From: Streptomyces tanashiensis
GTDB taxonomy: Bacteria; Actinomycetota; Actinomycetes; Streptomycetales; Streptomycetaceae
DNA: 64,000 nucleotides
Reading direction: 5' to 3'
Assembly (NCBI RefSeq): GCF_014648895.1
Contig: NZ_BMRZ01000003.1
Location: 1-64,000, forward strand
Shown: in pieces, positions 8,549 through 17,281 of the stretch
Layout: the number at the start of each line of letters is the position of its first letter
How positions within the stretch are numbered: position 1 is the stretch's first letter
Position numbers and translations under genes: made by a program
Notes under the pieces: model-generated
Database searches by the model: none
The model's input: the letters and a program-made list of their open reading frames with translations, nothing else
Told to the model about the DNA's origin: nothing

Positions 8549-10033
8549 ATGGCCGTCGACTACACAGTGATCGTCCTGTACCTGGCCGGCATGCTCGCGA
8601 TGGGCTGGTGGGGCATGCGCCGCGCCAGGTCCAAGAGCGAGTTCCTGGTGGCCGGCCGCCGCCTCGGGCCCTGGATGTACTCCGGGACGATGGCCGCCAT
8701 CGTCCTCGGCGGCGCCTCCACCATCGGCGGCGTGGGCCTCGGCTACAAGTACGGCCTCTCCGGCGCCTGGATGGTCTTCGCGATCGGCCTCGGCCTGCTC
8801 GCCCTGTCGGTCTTCTTCTCCGCCCGCATCGCCCGGCTGAAGGTCTACACCGTCTCCGAGATGCTCGACCTGCGCTACGGCGGCAGGGCCGGTGTCATCT
8901 CGGGCGTCGTGATGTGGGCGTACACGCTGATGCTCGCGGTCACCTCGACCATCGCGTACGCCACGATCTTCGACGTCCTCTTCGACCTGCCCCGGACCCT
9001 CGCGATCGTCCTCGGCGGCACCATCGTCGTCGCGTACTCGACGCTCGGCGGCATGTGGTCCATCACCATCACCGACATGGTGCAGTTCGTGGTGAAGACC
9101 ATCGGCGTGCTGCTCCTGCTGCTGCCGATCGCCGTGATCAAGGCGGGCGGCTTCTCCGGGATGCGGGACGCGCTGCCCACCTCGTACTTCGAGCCGCTCG
9201 GCATCGGCGGCGAGACGATCTTCACGTACGTGCTGATCTACACCTTCGGCATGCTCATCGGCCAGGACATCTGGCAGCGGGTCTTCACCGCCCGCACCGA
9301 CAAGGTCGCCAAGTGGGGCGGCACCGTCGCCGGCACCTACTGTCTGGCGTACGCGCTGGCCGGAGCCGTCATCGGCACCGCGGCCAAGGTCATGTACCCC
9401 ACGCTGCCCAGCGCCGACGACGCCTTCGCCACCATCGTCAAGGACGAGCTGCCGATGGGCGTCCGGGGCCTCGTCCTCGCCGCCGCGCTCGCCGCCGTCA
9501 TGTCCACCTCCTCCGGCGCCCTCATCGCCTGCGCCACCGTCGCCAACAACGACATCTGGTCACGACTGCGCGGCGCCGTCGCGAGGAAGGACGAGAACGA
9601 CCACGACGAGGTCAAGGGCAACCGCCTCTTCATCCTCATCATGGGCGTCGCCGTCATCCTCATCGCCATCGCCCTCAACGACGTCGTCCAGGCCCTCACC
9701 GTCGCCTACAACCTGCTGGTCGGCGGGCTCCTCGTGCCCGTCCTCGGCGGCCTGCTCTGGCGCCGCGGCACCGTCCAGGGCGCGCTCGCCGCGGTCACCG
9801 TCGGCGGCCTGGCCGTCATTGGCCTGATGTGGACTTACGGAATCTTGGCAAATGAGCCTGTTTACTATGGTTTGTTGGCCTCGCTCGCCGCATATGTGAT
9901 CGTTTCCCTGGCGACCCGCCCGACGGACGCCACCGTGCTCGCGAACTGGCGCGCCCGCCTCGCGGGCCAGGACCCGGCCGAAGGCCCCGCACCCGAGGGC
10001 GCCGAGGCCACCCCGGCGACCCTGACCGGCTGA
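8549..10033 (+). CDS. Sodium:solute symporter (SSS family)
   Basis: A 494-residue membrane protein with about 13 hydrophobic helices and the SSS family signature, for example [35 protein letters not shown] and the later [20 protein letters not shown] with AANNDIW. It should import an organic solute with Na+. Placed directly before a ureohydrolase gene and divergent from PucR, its substrate may be agmatine, arginine or another guanidino compound; this is inference. A GAGAAGGAG ribosome-binding site precedes the ATG. An odd feature is a run of about 30 codons near 9818-9909 with many A/T-ending or TTG codons (ATT, ACT, GGA, GCA, AAT, CCT, GTT, TAT), unlike the rest of the gene. Confidence 0.92.
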   Translation: MAVDYTVIVLYLAGMLAMGWWGMRRARSKSEFLVAGRRLGPWMYSGTMAAIVLGGASTIGGVGLGYKYGLSGAWMVFAIGLGLLALSVFFSARIARLKVYTVSEMLDLRYGGRAGVISGVVMWAYTLMLAVTSTIAYATIFDVLFDLPRTLAIVLGGTIVVAYSTLGGMWSITITDMVQFVVKTIGVLLLLLPIAVIKAGGFSGMRDALPTSYFEPLGIGGETIFTYVLIYTFGMLIGQDIWQRVFTARTDKVAKWGGTVAGTYCLAYALAGAVIGTAAKVMYPTLPSADDAFATIVKDELPMGVRGLVLAAALAAVMSTSSGALIACATVANNDIWSRLRGAVARKDENDHDEVKGNRLFILIMGVAVILIAIALNDVVQALTVAYNLLVGGLLVPVLGGLLWRRGTVQGALAAVTVGGLAVIGLMWTYGILANEPVYYGLLASLAAYVIVSLATRPTDATVLANWRARLAGQDPAEGPAPEGAEATPATLTG

Positions 10034-10044
10034 ACCACCGACAC

Positions 10045-10063
10045 CCGGACGGAACCCGTCCGG
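10045..10063 (+). terminator. Small hairpin between symporter and ureohydrolase genes
   Basis: CCGGACGG - AAC - CCGTCCGG: a perfect 8-bp stem with a 3-nt loop, no T-tract. It may only attenuate or protect the transcript, since the ureohydrolase gene begins 33 bp later on the same strand. Confidence 0.35.
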
Positions 10064-10095
10064 AGAGAACCCGACCACCCAGGAGGACCCCGACC

Positions 10096-11073
10096 ATGAG
10101 CAGCAGCGACCAGAACGCCTTCCGCGGCCCGATCGACTCGTCCCGCATCCCGCGGTACGCAGGTCCCGCGACGTTCGCCCGGCTGCCGCGCCTCGACGAG
10201 GTCGGCACCGCCGACGTCGCCGTGGTCGGCGTCCCCTTCGACACCGGTGTCTCCTACCGCCCCGGCGCCCGCTTCGGCGGCAACGCCATCCGCGAGGCCT
10301 CCCGCCTGCTCCGCCCCTACAACCCGGCGCAGGACGCCTCCCCGTTCGCCCTCGCCCAGGTCGCGGACGCCGGCGACATCGCCGCCAACCCCTTCAACAT
10401 CAACGAGGCCGTCGAGACCATCGAGGCCGCCGCCGACGACCTCCTCGGCACCGGCGCCCGCATGATGACCCTCGGCGGCGACCACACGATCGCCCTGCCG
10501 CTGCTGCGCTCCGTCGCCAAGAAGCACGGCCCCGTCGCCCTGCTCCACTTCGACGCGCACCTCGACACCTGGGACACCTACTTCGGCGCCGAGTACACCC
10601 ACGGCACGCCGTTCCGCCGCGCCGTCGAGGAAGGCATCCTCGACACCTCCGCCCTCTCCCACGTCGGCACCCGCGGCCCGCTCTACGGCAAGCAGGACCT
10701 CACCGACGACGAGAAGCTCGGCTTCGGCATCGTCACCTCCTCCGACGTCTACCGCCGCGGCGCCGACGAGGTCGCCGACCAGCTGCGCCAGCGCATCGGC
10801 GACCGCCCGCTGTACATCTCCATCGACATCGACTGCCTCGACCCGGCCCACGCCCCGGGCACCGGCACCCCCGAGGCCGGCGGCATGACCTCCCGCGAGC
10901 TCCTGGAGATCCTCCGCGGCCTCTCCTCCTGCAACCTGGTCTCCGCCGACGTCGTCGAGGTCGCCCCGGCGTACGACCACGCCGAGATCACCGCCGTCGC
11001 CGCGTCCCACACGGCGTACGAACTGACGACCATCATGTCCCGCCAGATCGCAGCGGCGCGCGACGCGAAGTAG
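10096..11073 (+). CDS. speB: Ureohydrolase, agmatinase/guanidinobutyrase family
   Basis: A 325-residue enzyme with all metal-ligand motifs of the ureohydrolase family: GGDHTIALP (about 132), FDAHLDTWD (about 154-162) and [19 protein letters not shown] (about 240-258). These bind the dinuclear Mn centre that hydrolyses a guanidino group to urea plus an amine. Family members include agmatinase (SpeB), guanidinobutyrase (GbuA) and guanidinopropionase, and the substrate cannot be separated by eye. The following ThDP enzyme, which resembles 2-ketoarginine decarboxylase, makes guanidinobutyrase an attractive alternative. An AGGAGG ribosome-binding site lies 9 nt before the ATG. Confidence 0.88.
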   Translation: MSSSDQNAFRGPIDSSRIPRYAGPATFARLPRLDEVGTADVAVVGVPFDTGVSYRPGARFGGNAIREASRLLRPYNPAQDASPFALAQVADAGDIAANPFNINEAVETIEAAADDLLGTGARMMTLGGDHTIALPLLRSVAKKHGPVALLHFDAHLDTWDTYFGAEYTHGTPFRRAVEEGILDTSALSHVGTRGPLYGKQDLTDDEKLGFGIVTSSDVYRRGADEVADQLRQRIGDRPLYISIDIDCLDPAHAPGTGTPEAGGMTSRELLEILRGLSSCNLVSADVVEVAPAYDHAEITAVAASHTAYELTTIMSRQIAAARDAK

Positions 11074-11082
11074 CCTGCGCGG

Positions 11083-11109
11083 CGCGGGTCGGGCGGTGCC
11101 CGACCCGCG
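11083..11109 (+). terminator. Strong hairpin terminator after the ureohydrolase gene
   Basis: CGCGGGTCGGGC - GGT - GCCCGACCCGCG: a perfect 12-bp GC-rich stem with a 3-nt loop, 9 bp after the stop codon. There is no U-tract, as is usual in Streptomyces. It suggests that the next gene has its own promoter or is reached only by readthrough. Confidence 0.7.
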
Positions 11110-11115
11110 TCCGCC

Positions 11116-11162
11116 GGGTTGTGGGCATGCGTTCTGCGGGGCGGAACGGGTGGGCACAACCC
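11116..11162. repeat. Dispersed palindromic repeat, copy 1
   Basis: An imperfect palindrome starting GGGTTGTGGGCA and ending TGGGCACAACCC with an inner CGTTC...GGAACG pair. The outer arms GGGTTGTG/CACAACCC are perfect. The same unit recurs three more times at 19.8-20.05 kb in this window, so it is a dispersed intergenic repeat and not a private terminator. Confidence 0.75.
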
Positions 11163-11208
11163 GACCACCGGCCCGCACCCGACCACCGAGCCACGCCAAG
11201 GGACGACC

Positions 11209-12891
11209 ATGACCCACGACCACGACCTGGTCCTGCGCCCCACCGCCGCCCAGACCGAGGCGGCCCTCAACCCGCCCGCCGGGCGCAACGGCGGCGACCT
11301 CGTCGTCGAGACCCTCACCGGCCTCGGCGCGACCACCGTCTTCGGCCTGCCCGGCCAGCACGCCCTCGGCATGTTCGACGCCCTGCGCCGCTCGACGCTG
11401 CAGTACGTCGGCCTCCGCGTCGAGAACAACGCCGGCTTCGCCGCCGACGCGTACGGCCGGATCACCGGCGAGGCCGCCCCGCTGCTGCTCTCCACCGGCC
11501 CCGGCGCCCTCATGTCGCTCGCCGCGCTCCAGGAGGCGGCCGCCGCCTCCGCCCCGGTCCTCGCGATCGGCAGCCAGATCCCGGCGGCCGGGCTCGGCGG
11601 CGGCCGGCACGGCTACCTCCACGAGCTCCGCGACCAGCAGGCCTCCTTCCGGGACGTCGTGAAGTCCGTCCACACGGTCCGTACGCAGTCCCAGATCCCC
11701 TCCGCGATCGCCGCGGCCTGGGAGTCGGCGCTCACCGCCCCGCACGGGCCCGTCTGGGTGGAGATCCCCCAGGACGTGCTCCTCGCCGAGACCACCCTGC
11801 CGGTGGTCACCGCCATGGACGCGACGCCCGAGGACGTCGTCCCGCGCCCCGAGCTCACGGCGGTCGCGGCGCACCTCCTGGCGAACGCCGAGCGGCCCGC
11901 GATCATCGCGGGCGGCGGGGTCGTCCGCTCCGACGCCTCCGGCAAGCTCCTCGCGCTCGCCGAGCGGATCGACGCCCCCGTCGTCACCACCTTCGGCGGC
12001 AAGGGCGCCTTCCCCTGGGAGCACCCGCTCTCGCTCCAGTCCTGGCTGGAGGACCGGCACACCACGGACTTCCTGGAGGACGCCGACGTCCTCCTCGTCG
12101 TCGGCTCGGGCCTCGGCGAGCTGTCCTCGAACTACCACACGTTCGCCCCGCGCGGCCGGGTGATCCAGATCGAGGCCGACGCGGGCAAGCTGGAGTCCAA
12201 CCACCCGGCGCTCGGCATCCACGCGGACGCCCGCCTCGCGCTCCAGGCCCTCCTGGAGACCGTCGGGGAGCGGACGGACCCGGCCGCCCCCGAGCGGGTC
12301 TCGGCCGTCCTGGGCAAGGTGCGGGAGCGGATCGCCGCCCAGGACCTCGGTCTGGAGCAGCGGATCGTCGCGGCGGTGCGGGAGGCGCTCCCGGACCGGG
12401 CCCCCAGCTTCTGGGACATGACGATCCTGGCGTACTGGGCGTGGTCGGCCTTCGACGCGCGGCACCCGAACACGATGCACTCCGCCCAGGGCGCCGGCGG
12501 CCTCGGGTACGGCTTCCCCGCCGCCCTCGGCGCGGCCGCCGCCGACCCGTCCCAGCCGGTCCTCGCGGTCTCCGGCGACGGCGGCGCGATGTACTCGATC
12601 GCGGAGCTGGCGACGGCGAAGCAGTACGGCCTCGACGTGACCTGGCTGATCGTCGACGACGGCGGCTACGGGATCCTGCGGGAGTACATGACGGGCGCGT
12701 TCGGCGAGGCCACGGCCACCGAGCTCACCCGCCCGGACTTCGTCGCCCTGTCCGAGTCCTTCGGTGTCCCGGCCACCCTGACGACCCCGGAGACCCTGAC
12801 GGCGGACCTGTCGAAGGCCCTCGCCACCCCGGGCCCGTCGGTGGTGGTCCTCCCGGCCCTCCTGAGGATGTTCGAGCCGACGCACCTGTGA
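11209..12891 (+). CDS. Thiamine diphosphate-dependent decarboxylase-like enzyme (AruI-like)
   Basis: A 560-residue enzyme with the three domains of the acetolactate synthase/decarboxylase superfamily: an N-terminal Pyr domain (TTVFGLPGQHALGMFDAL and RVENNAGFAADAYGRITG, with the conserved Glu), a central domain (RPAIIAGGGVVRS) and a C-terminal PP domain with GDGGAMYSIAELATAKQYGLD. Where most relatives have NN before YG, this one has VDDGGYGILREYM, a form I associate with AruI-like 2-ketoarginine decarboxylases. It follows the ureohydrolase gene, fitting a route from 2-ketoarginine to guanidinobutyrate to GABA and urea. The aldehyde dehydrogenase needed between these steps is not nearby. The ATG at 11209 is chosen because the upstream in-frame GTG lies inside the palindromic repeat. 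Confidence 0.8.
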   Translation: MTHDHDLVLRPTAAQTEAALNPPAGRNGGDLVVETLTGLGATTVFGLPGQHALGMFDALRRSTLQYVGLRVENNAGFAADAYGRITGEAAPLLLSTGPGALMSLAALQEAAAASAPVLAIGSQIPAAGLGGGRHGYLHELRDQQASFRDVVKSVHTVRTQSQIPSAIAAAWESALTAPHGPVWVEIPQDVLLAETTLPVVTAMDATPEDVVPRPELTAVAAHLLANAERPAIIAGGGVVRSDASGKLLALAERIDAPVVTTFGGKGAFPWEHPLSLQSWLEDRHTTDFLEDADVLLVVGSGLGELSSNYHTFAPRGRVIQIEADAGKLESNHPALGIHADARLALQALLETVGERTDPAAPERVSAVLGKVRERIAAQDLGLEQRIVAAVREALPDRAPSFWDMTILAYWAWSAFDARHPNTMHSAQGAGGLGYGFPAALGAAAADPSQPVLAVSGDGGAMYSIAELATAKQYGLDVTWLIVDDGGYGILREYMTGAFGEATATELTRPDFVALSESFGVPATLTTPETLTADLSKALATPGPSVVVLPALLRMFEPTHL

Positions 12892-12934
12892 CGGGCGAGA
12901 GCCGTCCGCCCGGCCCGTGACCGGCCGCGGGCGA

Positions 12935-12961
12935 CCCGCCCGGCCGTGGGGGCCGGGCGGG
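12935..12961. terminator. Bidirectional hairpin between convergent genes
   Basis: CCCGCCCGGCC - GTGGG - GGCCGGGCGGG: a perfect 11-bp stem between the ThDP enzyme gene (ends 12891, plus) and the orphan gene (ends 12971, minus). Confidence 0.65.
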
Positions 12962-12970
12962 GCCGCCCGC

Positions 12971-13342
12971 TCAGTCGACCAGGCCCTCCCAGGCCTTCCG
13001 GTACTCGGCGAGCTGCGCCTCGTACCCCTGCCGGAAGTGCTGCTCCCGCGGGGTGATCTGGTTGCCGTCCATGGGCTGCGGGGGTATCAGCCGCGCCACG
13101 TCGGCGAAGGCCACCGCCGCCGCCGCGGCGACGGGCCCGCCTCGCTCCCGGGCGGCCAGGACGTCGAGGCCCGAGCTCTGCAGGAAGCCCCGGAAGACCG
13201 TCCGGGGCCTGCTGACCGTGTCCTTCAGCTCCCGGTCCGTCGCCGGAACCACCCGCCCGGCCGACGCCAACCCCCGCACCGCCCGTAACGCCGCGTACAA
13301 CCGCCCCCACTGATACGGCTTCCCGTCCTCGACCTTCCCCAC
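12971..13342 (-). CDS. Small orphan protein with a TTA (bldA) codon
   Basis: A predicted soluble protein of 123 residues. I do not recognise the family. The N-terminal part (QWGRLYAALRAVRGLASAG) and an RPRTVFRGFL block are followed by a Pro/Gln-rich stretch and a C-terminal QHFRQGYEAQLAEYRKAWEGL helix with coiled-coil character. The codon at 13288-13286 (residue 19) is TTA, the rarest Streptomyces codon, read only by the bldA tRNA; I found no other in-frame TTA in a credible gene here. Expression is therefore likely limited to late growth or development. The start may be GTG 13342 (GGAGG 3 nt upstream) or GTG 13372. It is divergent from the ABC exporter gene. Confidence 0.65.
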   Translation of the reverse strand: MGKVEDGKPYQWGRLYAALRAVRGLASAGRVVPATDRELKDTVSRPRTVFRGFLQSSGLDVLAARERGGPVAAAAAVAFADVARLIPPQPMDGNQITPREQHFRQGYEAQLAEYRKAWEGLVD

Positions 13343-13491
13343 GGACCTCCCCTTCCCCTCCGTCCACGGCACCGCCCGTCCGGCGGCCCGGGGACTCCCT
13401 ACCCGCTCCGGCGCGAATTGTTGCGGCGGGATGAAATCGCACGTCGGCCGTGTTGGGGCTTCCGGTAGAGCAGGATGGATGGGAGGCCCTC

Positions 13492-16400
13492 GTGGCGGTC
13501 GGGGAGAAACAGCAGGGCTGGGCGCGCAGGCTGGCCGGGTACGCGTGGCGGTACAGGACGAACACGCTGCTCGCGCTCGGGTCCTCGCTGGCCGGCATGG
13601 CCGTGCTCGCCCTCGTGCCGCTCGTCACCAAGGTGATCATCGACGACGTCATCGGCACGAAGACCCGGGACCTCGGTGTCTGGACCGGGCTGCTCATCGG
13701 CGCCGCCGTCCTCGTCTACGCCCTCACCTACGTCCGCCGCTACTACGGCGGCCGGCTCGCCCTCGACGTCCAGCACGACCTGCGCACCGACATGTACGAC
13801 ACCGTCACCCGGCTCGACGGGCGGCGGCAGGACGAGCTGTCCACCGGGCAGGTCGTCGGGCGGGCCACCAGCGACCTCCAGCTGATCCAGGGCCTGCTGT
13901 TCATGCTCCCGATGACCATCGGGAACGTCCTGCTGTTCCTCATCTCGCTGGCCGTCATGGCCTGGCTGTCGATCCCGCTCACCCTCGTCGCGCTCGCCGT
14001 CGCCCCCGCCCTCTGGTGGATCGCCAGGCGCAGCCGCACCCGGCTCCACCCGGCCACCTGGCACGCGCAGCAGCAGGCCGCCGTCGTCGCCGGCGTCGTC
14101 GACGGGGCCGTGTCCGGCGTCCGGGTCGTCAAGGGCTTCGGCCAGGAGGACCAGGAGACCGGCAAGATCCGCGAGGCCGGGCGGAAGCTCTTCGCCGGCC
14201 GGCTGCGGACGATCCGGCTGAACTCGAAGTACACCCCCGCCCTCCAGGCCGTGCCCACCCTCGGCCAGGTCGCGGTCCTCGCCCTCGGCGGCTGGCTCGC
14301 CTACCGGGGCCAGATCACCCTCGGCACCTTCGTCGCCTTCTCCGCCTACCTGGCCTCCCTCGTGGGCCCGGTCCGCATGCTCGCCATGGTCCTCACCGTC
14401 GGCCAGCAGGCCCGCGCCGGCGTCGAGCGCGTCTTCGACCTCGTCGACACCGAGCCGGTGATCAAGGACGGCACCAAGGAGCTGCCCGCCGACGCGCCCG
14501 CGACCGTCGAGTTCGACGACGTGTCCTTCGCCTACGAGGACGGGCGGCCGGTCCTCGACGGGTTCTCCCTGGAGATCCGGCCCGGCGAGACCGTCGCCGT
14601 CGTCGGTGCCTCCGGCTCCGGCAAGTCGACCGTCTCCCTCCTCCTGCCCCGCTTCTACGACGTCACCCACGGCGCCGTCCTCGTCGGCGGCCACGACGTC
14701 CGCGAGCTCACCCTCGACTCGCTGCGCGCCGCCGTCGGCCTCGTCCCCGAGGACTCCTTCCTCTTCTCCGACACGGTCGCCGCGAACATCGCGTACGGCG
14801 TCCCCGACGCCACCCGCGAGCAGATCGAGACCGCCGCCCGCGCCGCCCAGGCGGACCGTTTCATCGCCGAGCTCCCGGACGGGTACGACACCAAGGTCGG
14901 CGAGCACGGACTCACCCTCTCCGGCGGCCAGCGCCAGCGCGTCGCACTCGCCCGCGCGATCCTCACCGACCCCCGGCTGCTCCTCCTCGACGACGCCACC
15001 TCCGCCGTCGACGCCAAGGTCGAGCACGAGATCCACGAGGCCCTGAAGTCGGTGATGGCGGGCCGTACGACCCTGCTCATCGCCCACCGCCGCTCCACCC
15101 TCGGCCTCGCCGACCGCATCGCCGTCCTCGACGACGGCCGCCTCGCCGACATCGGCACCCACGCGGAGCTGGAGCGGCGCTCCCCGCTGTTCCGCCGCCT
15201 CCTCACCGACCCGGAGGAGCTCGGCGCGGTCTCTCCCGGCCACGTCACGCCGCCGGAGCTCCCCGAGGACCGCACGCTGCGGGCCGAGCTGGACGCCGAG
15301 TTCGACGCCGAGCGGGGCATCACCCCCACCCTGTGGGTACGGGACGAGACCACCGGCCGCGAGAGCCCCGCGCCCGGAGCCACCCCCGAGCTGCTCGCCG
15401 CCGTCGAGGCCCTGCCGCCGGCCACCGACACCCCCGAGATCGACGAGGCCCGGGCCGTGTCGCCCGAGGACGCGTACGGGCTGCGCCGGCTGCTGCGCGG
15501 CTTCGGCGCCCCGCTGCTCATCAGCCTCGGCCTGGTCGCCCTCGACGCGGGCGCCGGCCTGCTGCTTCCGGTCCTGATCCGGCACGGCATCGACGAGGGC
15601 GTGAACCGGCTCGCGATCGGCGCCGTCTGGGCGGCCTCCGCGCTCGCCCTGGTCACCGTCCTCGTGCAGTGGGTCGCGCAGACCGCCGAGACCCGGATGA
15701 CCGGCCGCACCGGCGAACGGGTCCTCTACGCGCTGCGCCTGAAGATCTTCTCCCAGCTCCAGCGGCTCGGCCTGGACTACTACGAGCGCGAGCTCACCGG
15801 CCGGATCATGACCCGGATGACGACGGACGTGGACGCCCTGTCGACGTTCCTGCAGACGGGTCTGGTCACCGCCTTCGTCTCGGTCGTCACCTTCTTCGGG
15901 ATCATGGTCGCGCTGCTGGTGCTCGACCTCCAGCTCGCCCTGGTCGTCTTCGCGACGCTGCCGGTCCTCGCCGTCGCCACGTACTACTTCCGCCGCTCCA
16001 GCGTGAAGGCGTACGAGCTGGCCCGGGAGCGGATCAGCGTCGTCAACGCCGACCTCCAGGAGTCGGTCGCCGGCCTCCGGATCGTGCAGGCCTTCCGCCG
16101 CGAGCGCTCGGGCGCGGCCCGGTTCGCGGAGCGCAGCGACTCGTACCGCGAGGCGCGCGTCCGGGGCCAGTGGCTGATCTCGGTCTACTTCCCCTTCGTG
16201 ACCCTGCTGTCCTCGGCCGCCGCGGCGGCCGTCATGATCGTCGGCGCGAACCGCATCGAGGCCGGCACCCTCACCACGGGCGCGCTCGTCGCCTACCTCC
16301 TCTACATCGACCTCTTCTTCGCCCCCGTGCAGCAGCTCTCGCAGGTCTTCGACGGCTACCAGCAGGCCGCCGTCTCGCTGAAGCGGATGCAGGAGCTCCT

Positions 16401-17202
16401 CCAGGAGCCGACGTCGACGGCCGCCGCCGACGCGCCCCTGGACGTCCTCTCGCTGCGCGGCGAGATCGCCTTCGAGGACGTGTCCTTCGCGTACGGGGAG
16501 GAGGAAGAGGCCCTCACCGGGATCGATCTGCGGATCCCCGCCGGGCAGACCGTCGCCTTCGTCGGCGAGACCGGCGCCGGCAAGTCCACCCTGGTCAAGC
16601 TGGTCGCCCGGTTCTACGACCCGACGGGCGGCCGGGTCACCGCCGACGGCACCGACCTGCGGGACCTCGACCTCACCGCGTACCGCCACAGGCTCGGTGT
16701 CGTCCCCCAGGAGGCGTACCTCTTCGCCGGGACGGTCCGCGACGCCATCGCGTACGGCCGCCCGGAGGCGACCGACGCCGAGGTCGAGGCGGCGGCCCGC
16801 GCGGTCGGCGCGCACGACATGATCGCCACGCTGGACGGCGGCTACCTCCACGAGGTCTCCGAGCGCGGCCGGAACCTCTCCGCCGGGCAGCGCCAGCTGA
16901 TCGCCCTGGCCCGCGCCGAGCTCGTCGACCCGGACGTGCTGCTGCTCGACGAGGCCACGGCCGCCCTCGACCTGGCCACCGAGGCCCAGGTCAACGCGGC
17001 CACCGACCGGCTCGCGGGCCGCCGCACGACGCTGGTCGTCGCCCACCGCCTGACGACGGCCGCCCGCGCGGACCGTGTGGTCGTCATGGACCACGGGCGG
17101 GTCGCGGAGGACGGCACCCACGACGAACTGCTCGCCCTGGGCGGCCGGTACGCGTCCCTGTGGAACACCTTCATCGGGGAGGCGGAGCCGGAGCGGGTGT
17201 GA
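13492..17202 (+). CDS. Fused two-module ABC exporter
   Basis: A 1236-residue protein holding two complete TMD-NBD half-transporters in one chain. Module 1: six-helix TMD (about 20-320), Walker A GASGSGKST (about 371), signature LSGGQRQRVALARA (about 476) and Walker B LLLLDDATSAVD (about 497). Module 2: TMD from about 670, Walker A GETGAGKST (about 1025), signature LSAGQRQ (about 1129) and Walker B LLLDEATAALD (about 1149). NBD1 has Asp in place of the catalytic Glu after Walker B, so one ATP site is probably degenerate, as in heterodimeric multidrug or lipid exporters. A linker of about 90 acidic, Pro-rich residues joins the modules. Start GTG 13492 has GGGAGG 5 nt upstream. Substrate unknown. 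Confidence 0.92.
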   Translation: MAVGEKQQGWARRLAGYAWRYRTNTLLALGSSLAGMAVLALVPLVTKVIIDDVIGTKTRDLGVWTGLLIGAAVLVYALTYVRRYYGGRLALDVQHDLRTDMYDTVTRLDGRRQDELSTGQVVGRATSDLQLIQGLLFMLPMTIGNVLLFLISLAVMAWLSIPLTLVALAVAPALWWIARRSRTRLHPATWHAQQQAAVVAGVVDGAVSGVRVVKGFGQEDQETGKIREAGRKLFAGRLRTIRLNSKYTPALQAVPTLGQVAVLALGGWLAYRGQITLGTFVAFSAYLASLVGPVRMLAMVLTVGQQARAGVERVFDLVDTEPVIKDGTKELPADAPATVEFDDVSFAYEDGRPVLDGFSLEIRPGETVAVVGASGSGKSTVSLLLPRFYDVTHGAVLVGGHDVRELTLDSLRAAVGLVPEDSFLFSDTVAANIAYGVPDATREQIETAARAAQADRFIAELPDGYDTKVGEHGLTLSGGQRQRVALARAILTDPRLLLLDDATSAVDAKVEHEIHEALKSVMAGRTTLLIAHRRSTLGLADRIAVLDDGRLADIGTHAELERRSPLFRRLLTDPEELGAVSPGHVTPPELPEDRTLRAELDAEFDAERGITPTLWVRDETTGRESPAPGATPELLAAVEALPPATDTPEIDEARAVSPEDAYGLRRLLRGFGAPLLISLGLVALDAGAGLLLPVLIRHGIDEGVNRLAIGAVWAASALALVTVLVQWVAQTAETRMTGRTGERVLYALRLKIFSQLQRLGLDYYERELTGRIMTRMTTDVDALSTFLQTGLVTAFVSVVTFFGIMVALLVLDLQLALVVFATLPVLAVATYYFRRSSVKAYELARERISVVNADLQESVAGLRIVQAFRRERSGAARFAERSDSYREARVRGQWLISVYFPFVTLLSSAAAAAVMIVGANRIEAGTLTTGALVAYLLYIDLFFAPVQQLSQVFDGYQQAAVSLKRMQELLQEPTSTAAADAPLDVLSLRGEIAFEDVSFAYGEEEEALTGIDLRIPAGQTVAFVGETGAGKSTLVKLVARFYDPTGGRVTADGTDLRDLDLTAYRHRLGVVPQEAYLFAGTVRDAIAYGRPEATDAEVEAAARAVGAHDMIATLDGGYLHEVSERGRNLSAGQRQLIALARAELVDPDVLLLDEATAALDLATEAQVNAATDRLAGRRTTLVVAHRLTTAARADRVVVMDHGRVAEDGTHDELLALGGRYASLWNTFIGEAEPERV

Positions 17203-17216
17203 GCGAGGTGAGTACG

Positions 17217-17251
17217 GGGGTCCGCCGGGGTGAGTATCCCGGCGGATCCCC
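17217..17251 (+). terminator. Hairpin terminator after the ABC exporter gene
   Basis: GGGGTCCGCCGGG (17217-17229) and CCCGGCGGATCCCC (17238-17251) form a 13-bp stem with a single bulged A and an 8-nt loop, starting 15 bp after the stop codon. Confidence 0.65.
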
Positions 17252-17269
17252 GGACCTCGTCCGGCGGGA

Positions 17270-17275
17270 TTGAAT
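17270..17275 (+). promoter_or_regulatory. -10 box of a probable leaderless promoter
   Basis: TTGAAT ends 6 nt before the ATG at 17282. No Shine-Dalgarno sequence is present. Confidence 0.3.
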
Positions 17276-17281
17276 CGGGGC

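Noticed and set aside
12971..13342. Weak resemblance of the orphan protein (GRLYAAL, PRTVFRGFL) to the C-terminus of Cas8c/Csd1
   Set aside because: Only scattered positions agree, and there is no CRISPR array or cas gene nearby.
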